From Ganoderma boninense (lineage: Eukaryota > Basidiomycota > Agaricomycetes > Polyporales > Polyporaceae): DNA of 64,000 nt. The position numbers and the translations under genes are program-made. How positions within the stretch are numbered: the first letter of the stretch is position 1; each line of letters opens with the position of its first letter. Below, in pieces: positions 56,553-64,000 of this stretch. The notes below the pieces were generated by a model. The model was not told where the DNA came from. It searched no databases and worked only from the letters and a program-made list of their open reading frames with translations. The stretch is taken from the NCBI GenBank assembly GCA_002900995.3, contig CM035307.1:2604001-2668000 (forward strand), given 5' to 3'.

Positions 56553-59500
56553 CTACCCTTCCAGGATCTCCTTCTCCTGGCGGGCGCACGACAGCCAAGC
56601 GAACCACATCATCGTGCGCAGCTGGAGGACGTCCTCTTTCCACGCCATCGACTGGTTCTGCTCGCGGAACTCGCGCGTGAGGATCTCGCACCGCTCGATG
56701 TTCTCCGGGCTCACAAAGTCGCAAGCGACCTTGATGCAGTCCGCGAGGTTGCACACCTGCATTACAAATTGCGAACGTCAACCTCCATCACATTCCTCTT
56801 CGGGCTAAGGAACGAGCAACCGACACGCACCTGATGCGCACACCCGGCGGGTATGAACACTGCCTCGCCAGGCTTCTGGTAGATGCGGTGGCTTTGCACC
56901 CCATAGTCCTTGTAGAGCTCCTGCCTGAGCAAGGAGTCCAGGTAGAACTGCTGCGAGTGGATGGGGTCGTGCTGGTACTGACCCTTGAACTTCTTCCGCA
57001 AGAACTTGCGCAGTTTAGGCGTGTCTTCCGCCCTGAAAATGTCCCACGCAGCGCATCCGGGACGGCCGTCCGGCGTGGGCGAGGCGTAGGTCATGATGTT
57101 CACCGCGTCCGCCATGTCCATATGCAGCCGGGTTGATCCCTTGCTGCCTTGAGACTCGAACGAAGCCATAGCGTTGTACATCTTAGGACCTACGGACATC
57201 GCCAGCGTGTCATGGAACGAAGTTGAAGCAGGGTGACCACCCGCAACGCAGCGTGGAGGGAGGGGTTTGAACGGCTTACCGAGGTCTGGCGCAATCGCGT
57301 TGCCTGGGAAGTGTGACGCGATATTCAGCACGCCGTCGCGACGGACATAGTTCGGCACAGGGGTTGCCCGACTGAAATCATCGAACAGCTCTGGGAACGC
57401 TGTTTTGAAATCAGTTGACGGGGGCCAGTCCTGCGACAAAAAGTCGCCGCCGGCGATTTAGCGGCATGTCCGCGGCAAAAACGCGCTAGCTCGTACCTTG
57501 AGCTTCCAGCAGTCCCGTCGGCCCTCGTACTTGCCAAATAGACCAAAGAACTCGGCGACGGTGACCCGCTTGTTCTGTTCAGTCTGGCACTCGAGGATCA
57601 GGCAGCTCTGCGTGCCGTACTTGGTGCTGAAATAATCGGGCGTCCACTGGTTGTGGAACTTCGAGAGAAGTCCGTCAACCACCAGCGGCACGCCCGACTC
57701 CCAGACGCGGCGGAACTTTTCGTCTGTGAGGTCGGCGTCCGAGAAGACGACGGTCTCAAACGATGGAACATGCGCGCTGTTCGACGCAGAAGAAGCCGAC
57801 GATATCGAAGCGCTGGCGAACGATGAAGAGTCACCTGGCTTCACTGCGTCGCCTGCCGTTGACGACGACAAGGTTGGGCTAGAGGCCCAGACGTCCCTGG
57901 ACATCTTTGGCGAGGACTTGATGATAATCTCGGACGCCTCGTCCGAGCCGCTGGCTACGCCTAAGGGACGCTTGACCAGTGCCTCCATCTCTTCGATGGC
58001 TTGCTTGAGCTCCACTTTGCAGAAGCGCGACATGGGTGAGAAATCCTTGGCTTGGTGCTCGTTCCGGCGGGTGCAGGAAAGGAAGAAGGGGTTGATGTGG
58101 GCGTGCTTCTCCCGGCGAGCCTGGAGCGCCGCAACCTCGGCCTCTGGCGCGCCCACTCGATCGGTGGTTAGTTCCTTGACCTGCTCGAAGCATTCTGCAC
58201 ATGCCTCCCGTCCGCAAAGACGGCACATCCAGCTGCTCGAGAAGATGGATGTCATACAAGTGTCTGTCAAGAAGGTCACGGACGGTGCCACGGAGAAAAC
58301 ATCCGAAATGACCTACCGCACGTCGCGCGGACCTCGCTCTCCCTTGGTCGCCGTATGATCTCGGGCAAGCTGAGGTGCTCCATCTCTTGCTGGAGTACAG
58401 GCAAAAGGGCTTCGGCTACTGTCCGCTACAACCGTCATCAGTAAAAGTTACCCGCTACGGGCGCATATAGCCAACCTTAACACGGTGGATATGCTCAAGC
58501 TCGAGGTTAATGTTCCACTTGTTGGGGAAGTTCATCGTCGGTGCGTCAGGTTTCTGGCTCTCAACGAAACTTATCCCAACAATATCCCGGTTCTGATTCT
58601 TGAGGAAGAACCGGATGTTTTGGAACCTGCACGTATCCCCGGCCCATCGTCTTGTGCAAGATACGCAACGAGGGAACTCCTCTGAGCGATATCTGTTGGA
58701 CATGCAACGAGCGAACTGCAGCTCTGGCTGTAGAGGACCGGCAGTTTCAGGATTATTGGCGCCATCTTCTGCGACAATTCGCATAGCACCGAAGGATGGA
58801 CCTGGGCACGGTAAGCGACTTAAGGATCACATGCGAAAGTGCTGCAACGCTCTAACCTGCTGCCTTGTCTTTGCCTGGATTATCAGGTGTATAAGCACAC
58901 GGCATCATCGGACACTAAAAGAACGGAAACGGCGAGCCGTCGCCTCGAGACGATAACAAAACGCCGCGGATACGTACCATTTTGAGCAGTGACCTGGGCA
59001 GCATCACCGCGCTTCTTCTGATTGTATCCTCGGCGAGAGGAAGCTGGTCAGAAAGAATGAGGGCGTCAAGCTCGGGTTTGGATTTCCGAAAATAAGACTA
59101 ACCAGCAGGCTCGGGTCCCTTTGCTTTCGTTGACCTGGCCTTTTTCTTGGGGCCCTGATCGTCGTCGGGCTCGGGAGCGCGCTTTTGCTGCAGGAGCTGT
59201 TGTTGTTGCTGTTGTTGGACCATCTGCGGGGGTGGCGCCGCGATAGGGATGGCAGCGAACGCCATGTTCATGGGGGAAGGGTAGTATGCTTGTGGCGATG
59301 TAGGTCCAGACCGTGGGATGGGTTGAATGGGCGCACCGCGTGCTGGAAAGCGAAAAGAACACTCATTTAGTAGGATATTGCGCAGGCAACAACTATGGAT
59401 ATTCACGTGGTGGATGGGCGTGTGCATAGTAGGAAAGGTGATACGCGTTTGCGACGTAGGCGGGGTGTTGCTGCTGGTGGGGCGGTGGGTTGGGCAGCTC

Positions 59501-60190
59501 CTGCTCGTACGACTGGGGCGCGTGTGGGGGCGCTTGAGGAGGGGGATACGGAGCTGGAGCGGCGATGGTTTGACGATAGGCAAGCGAGGATCCGATGGGG
59601 GACTCACCTCTGGACATGCCTTCTCCTGACGGCGCTAGGACCATGGCCAGCATTGGCAGCTGATCCGGGGGGTGCATGACAGGACGTAACTTACCTGTCC
59701 GTTCGTCCGAGTACACTGGCGACATCAGCGGGGGGCCGTAAGGCGCGCTGTGCATTTCGTGAGAAGAAGACCATGATTGGGCAGACTCCATGCTGTAATG
59801 AGGCGCCTCTTCCACTGGGCGAGCGTGTCGCGGATAGCTATCAGCATACATGGGGTGTGGGGGCATAGAGGACGAAGACGGGTAGCGACAGGCAGCAGCA
59901 TCAGACTCGGGTCGTCGAGGAGGCCCAAGGTCGTCCTTTGCAGACTCCCAGTTCGCGGCGCGGAGACTGAACTGAGGCCCATTGTTCATCTGGTGCGGGG
60001 GTGGGAGCTGTTGCGGGTACTGGGGTGGGGGTTGGGCATGGTGGTGCTGAGGGTACTGGAGGGCAGCCGAGAGGCTAGGCAGTTGCTGCTGGTTGTAAGG
60101 AGCGTCAAGGGAGGTGGCGGCTACGGGGTTGAGGAGTTCGTTGATGGAGGTACGCTTGTTGTGGACGTGGGCTTCATGTAGGGGGTTCAT
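56553..60190 (-). CDS. JmjC-domain protein, KDM3/JMJD1-like
   Basis: A long multi-exon nuclear protein. I place the start at the ATG at 60190 (MNPLHEAHVHNKRTSINELL); the frame is open upstream but without ATG. The N-terminal third is Pro/Gln/His-rich and ends in a basic segment (GPKKKARSTKAKG). Splicing gives PAGYNQKKRGDAAQVTAQN, NGKDKAAGPSFGAM and LQPELQFARCMSNRYRSEEF. Then come Cys-rich zinc-binding blocks: FPRCVSCTRRWAGDTC and RATCDTCMTSIFSSSWMCRL with CGREACAECF. The JmjC domain starts near GVPLVVDGLLSKFHNQWTPD, with the iron ligands in TRLHMDMADAVN (His and Asp) and AGCAHQV (distal His). Zinc region followed by JmjC is the layout of KDM3-type H3K9 demethylases. Ligands are intact, so activity is likely, not shown. 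Confidence 0.85.
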
Positions 60191-62101
60191 CGTCTGGAGT
60201 GGGGTGGGTGAGGGGATGGGCGGAGCGCGGGAGGACGGGAGGACGGGGGAAGCGGGGGAGCGGGACGGAGGGACGGAGGACGGAGGAGGAGGGAGAGACT
60301 GAGGTGGGCTGGAGTCTGGTTTGTGGTGGTGAGCCGGGTCCGACACTCTCCGCTGGATTGGCAGGCCGGAAAAGGGAATGCCATCACGACACGCCCTCAG
60401 ATCAGCTTAGATCTCCGACTCTCCGCCCACCAGCCCGGCGCTCGCCCGGCCAACCGCCCTTTCCTCCGCGAACCTCCAATCAGCCCCCATCCGCCATCGA
60501 CAATCACCCCCAACTTCAAGTCCGCGCGCCCGTCGCCCGAGCCTGCATCCGCGAAGATTCGCTCGCCCGCCCTCGACGTCCCCCGGATGATCAGCGCACT
60601 CGTCCAACAGTCCTTGGCGGCACCTCCACCAGGCGCGTCGCGCACCCTGTATCGGTACAGGGTCGCCCTTGTCCATAGCCAGTGGCGCTCCCGCGATCGG
60701 CCTCGTTCTCGAACACTGCCCATGGCAGCCGGGCCATACGACCGAGTTCACGTTGCGCGTGTAATCAGCTCATCATCACCCCTCTAGAAGCCGCGCTCTG
60801 TCCGCAAGCATTTGCCGGCGTCACACGCTCCCATGGCGTGCTCCCCTCATCCCGCGAAGAACGGAGAGGATCCCATGCCCGATTCCCACCTTGTCCCGCC
60901 GATGCTCCGCATGTGCGCGTCCGCTGTCTTGCCGCGAACACTCTCCTGTCTCCACGCCGCACTTCCCAGGCGGATGGGGCCCCGCGCGAAGGAGGAGCCG
61001 GCTGGGCGCGAGGGGTCATCAGGTCTGCCGCCTGCCGCCTGTCTGACGGGCGTGATAGGCAGCGTCCTTGGGCGCGCGAGACCCTGGGACCTCCCACAGC
61101 AGTCAAGGGCCGTGATAACCACGCGACGAGTCCGGCACGCGTCGGCAAGCCCGCTTCGATTCCCGCGAACATTGACCCCTCCAGCGCCGCCTGGGCTCCT
61201 GTCAGCACCTCTGAGTCAGCGATTGCCCTGTCCCCGCACCTGATCTCCGGCTGTCGGACAGTCTTCGAGTCCCAGTCGCCCATCCCCGCCTCCCAGACAC
61301 GCCCGTTAGAGCCCTCTTCTCCTGCGCGATCTCTGCCAGGCCCAACCTTGTCGACTCTCTCTTGACCTTCTCCCTCGCTCTCCGCGGCCCTCTGTCAGCC
61401 CCACGATTCGACGCCCTAGCAACGCGTGACTCGCGATCATGTTTTTCTACGAGTACATGGTGGTACATCCAGCCTGGCATACACAAAGCACTAGTCCGAT
61501 GCTGCAGCGCATACAGATAATGATATATCATCGTGTGTGGATATATGTGTCTAATGCGTGAATAAGCTATGTAGGTGATTTCGTATGATACAGGCCATGG
61601 GTGCCGTGAGGCGGGGATGAGGCGCGAGTAGGGATGAGGATGGAACGGAACGAGGCGGGAGGCCCGGGGACATGGAAGAAGTGGTGGGAGCGCGAGGACA
61701 AAGCTATCCGCGTTGGAGACGGTTTGGGGGAGGGGGAGGCAAATGGAGCAAGAGCATGCACAGATCATCTGGTGTCAAGTATGGAGATGCGAGGTATACG
61801 AGAGATTGCAAACCGGGAACGCATGGTACCTGCGGGAGCACAATACGTGACGACATAAGGCCCAAAACATTACCACCTATAACCCAAGAGAAATAGAGAT
61901 CAAGAGACAGGGACGTCACACCGCGAGACGACCAAAGCCCAAAAGAAATACGTACAGAAACACAGTCCAATCCGGAGGAGAGCACAAAGCGACGAGGCAA
62001 TATCAGAAGAACTTGTGGAGATACCCGGCGACCCTTGGAAGGAAAGGTATCACAAATGGGAGTGCAATCCATGCAAACAGCCCAAAGGTCGCCCCGTACC
62101 G
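60191..62101. other. Gene-poor GC-rich stretch, about 1.9 kb
   Basis: Upstream region of the JmjC gene and 3' flank of the response regulator. Several open frames of 100-227 codons overlap on both strands between 60680 and 61370. They have Arg/Pro/Ser-rich composition and no motif, as expected from GC-rich noncoding DNA. Confidence 0.4.
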
Positions 62102-64000
62102 TCATTGCGGTTCCGGCGGCGGCTGATTGTTATCGTCGTCGGCTGTCGCAAGAGCGTCATTCTCACCAGGCGTATCGCCGGGAGGGGGAGATGTCGCGGA
62201 AGCAGCGGCAATTTGCGACGAGAAGTCCGGCGTGTTTTCAGTGGGATCCTGATTGATTGGTGCAGCCGGGGGAGTGGGATTGGACGACGAAAGCGTTGTA
62301 CCTTCGGGTGGAACTGGGCGTGTAGCAACTACAATTAGCGAAGCCCTTGTCCACGAGCACTCTGGCAACGTACGTGAACTCTGCACATGGTCCGATGACA
62401 TTTCTGGGATCGAGTCACACCCTCGGATGGCAATGGGAGCTGGAGACGAAAATCGGAACTCAGACGGTGCATCTCAAGCAGACTCCGCAGCATACGTACT
62501 TGTAGCACCTGCACTCACGACGGCCTTGACCATCGTCTCCGGGGTTGAATCGGGGGACCCATCAAATGGCGAAGCTATTGCGGGAGCCTTGTCCACCTTG
62601 GATAACGTAGCGGCAGCCGCTTTCGCGGCGTCCAAAGACACGGGCTTCCGCGACGTCGACGAGGACCGACTCCGCGGCCCCATCGGAGTCGACCGCCCTT
62701 CGGGGACGTGAAGCTTGTTTGCCACGTCTCGGGCCTGGGCCACCTGTCCCGTTGTAATGCTCCTGACGACTTCCGGGCGGATATCCGCCCACATCTGCAG
62801 AGCCTTGATGGACCCCCATTCGATGATCTTGTTATTCAGCCAATGAAGAGAGACAGGCTTCGTTAAGAAGTCATTGCAGCCCGCCGCCAGCGCGGCGACA
62901 CGATCGCTTTGCAACGACGATGCCGTGAGCGCGACGATGATCACCGAAGAACGGTACGACGGCGTGGACGCGGACCGAGAGTCTGAGGTCGAGGCTTCAG
63001 ACGGCGTCTGCTGACCTTCAGACTGGGGAGTCGACGGGAACCCTCCCACGCCGTTCGATTTCTCAATTCTCCGAATCTCCTTGGTGGCTTGAATGCCGTC
63101 CATGACCGGCATCTGGATATCCATCTTTTACAATAAAGTCAGAAAATGAACGCCCCCAAACAAGCAGCAAGTGTACCAAGATTAGATGGAAACCACCCGA
63201 GTTCCACTTCTGAACAGCTTCCTCCCCATTCTTCGCGACGTCGTACTTGATCTTTTTCTTCTTCATAAAGGTCGACAAGATCGTTTGGTTGATAGGGTTA
63301 TCTGGAACACAGCGTTAAACGTCATCTGACATCAGGGAAAGCCAGGTGAAAACTCTACCATCCACAATGAGAACGCTGATCGGCGGCACGATATTGGGTT
63401 CCCCACTTCGAGTCCCCTTCTTCGGAATCGCAGCTGGAGCGGAATTCGAACTCTCCGCTGTCGGACGCTTAGCTGGCCGTCGACTTGCAATAGGCCCCGT
63501 TGGCGTCCGCGATGTCTGCGGCGATAATGGAGGGCTATATCGAGATTCTTGACTGGTCCGTCGGGGTAGCTTCGGCGCTGCCGGAGGCGGAGCGGGGTCA
63601 GAAGGTGAGGCAGCGATACTCTCCGGTCCTGGTGGGACTGCTTCCGAGATTGGAGACTGGCGGGATTTGCCCTTCGACAAGGTGGGTGGAGGTGCGACGT
63701 CGTATCCTAACTCCGCGGACGGCGGCTTGTCCTGGGGGTAGGGCGGTCGAGAGCTGCGACGTTGACCATCCGGATGAGTTGTAGAAAGTCCCTTCTTGCC
63801 GTCTTCGCCATCTGAAGCGCGTCGGAATGAGTGCCCACGCGAGCGCCCAAAGGAGTGCTCTCCTAAACTAGCGTGAATAGGTTTAAATTCCGGAAAACGA
63901 GTATTCTTACCCTTTGGTTTGGGATGGAAGAAGATACCGGCGGGCTGCCCATCGGGACTCTGAATGACTAGGCCCGAGGAAGGTGACGATCCGAGCTTCG
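62102..64000 (-). CDS. SSK1: Ssk1/Mcs4-type response regulator (partial, 5' end outside window)
   Basis: Response regulator of the fungal phosphorelay that feeds the stress MAP kinase (HOG) pathway. The gene enters from the right edge: IQSPDGQPAGIFFHPKPK, then after an intron SFGRSRGHSFRRASDGEDGK and a Pro/Ser-rich linker. The receiver domain begins VPPISVLIVD; an intron splits the acidic pair, and splicing gives VDDNPINQTILSTFMKKKKI. Next is YDVAKNGEEAVQKW and, across an intron, HLILMDIQMPVMDGIQATKE, where the Asp of MDIQMP is the phosphate acceptor. VIIVALTASSLQSDR supplies the Thr/Ser switch and NDFLTKPVSL the conserved Lys. A Ser-rich loop of about 40 residues interrupts the receiver after EIRRIEK, as in other fungal Ssk1 proteins. 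Two introns then lead to an acidic tail ending NNQPPPEPQ at 62102. Confidence 0.9.

Noticed and set aside
60682..61365. 227-codon plus-strand frame
   Set aside because: Overlaps other long frames on both strands in GC-rich DNA, has Arg/Pro/Ser-rich composition and no motif or clear splice support.

Overview
The window is nuclear DNA of a filamentous basidiomycete, most likely a wood-decay agaricomycete of the polypore type. That reading rests on genes broken by many short (about 45-70 nt) GT-AG introns, a CYP63-like P450, a membrane-anchored GH9 endoglucanase, lineage-typical F-box paralogues and a chromodomain Ty3/Gypsy element. Order Polyporales is an inference; no rRNA or marker gene is present. 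I saw no tRNA, rRNA or CRISPR array.

Layout. 155-2398: MFS anion:cation symporter (+). 2909-4008: unrecognised gene (+). 5069-6618: Ser/Thr-rich single-pass membrane protein (-). 7480-8994: PKA regulatory subunit (-). 9490-11280: HERP-like ubiquitin-like ER membrane protein (+). 12126-13123: spherulin-4-like protein (+). 13578-16233: CYP63-like P450 (-). 16463-26534: complete Ty3/Gypsy retrotransposon with two 339-bp LTRs that look identical, a CTGTG target duplication and one 3025-codon gag-pol reading frame. 27446-27828: Tc1/mariner-type MITE flanked by TA. 28022-29117: uracil phosphoribosyltransferase (+). 29455-32782: sulfite reductase flavoprotein subunit (+). 33126-35341: GH9 endoglucanase (-). 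35825-37259: GFO/IDH/MocA oxidoreductase (+). 37923-39298: MYND-finger protein (+). 39397-46224: three F-box-like paralogues in a row (-). 46440-47979: Rrp8 methyltransferase (-). 48277-50220 and about 51071-52966: tandem pair of P-loop ATPases that look HerA/FtsK-like (+). 53012-56552: gene-poor. 56553-60190: KDM3-like JmjC protein (-). 60191-62101: gene-poor. 62102-64000: Ssk1-type response regulator (-), cut by the window edge.

Most genes are independent housekeeping or signalling loci: cAMP signalling, HOG-type two-component signalling, sulfate assimilation, pyrimidine salvage, rRNA methylation, chromatin. They do not form an operon-like or biosynthetic cluster. The accessory material is the young retrotransposon beside the P450 promoter, the MITE upstream of the uracil phosphoribosyltransferase, the F-box array and the tandem ATPase pair. 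The ATPase pair is the best candidate for an undescribed system. The retrotransposon also carries a C-terminal extension after its chromodomain, with its own TATA box and start codon, that I cannot assign to a known domain.

Exon boundaries were worked out by eye from GT-AG sites and protein continuity. Gene spans are given as single intervals that include introns.
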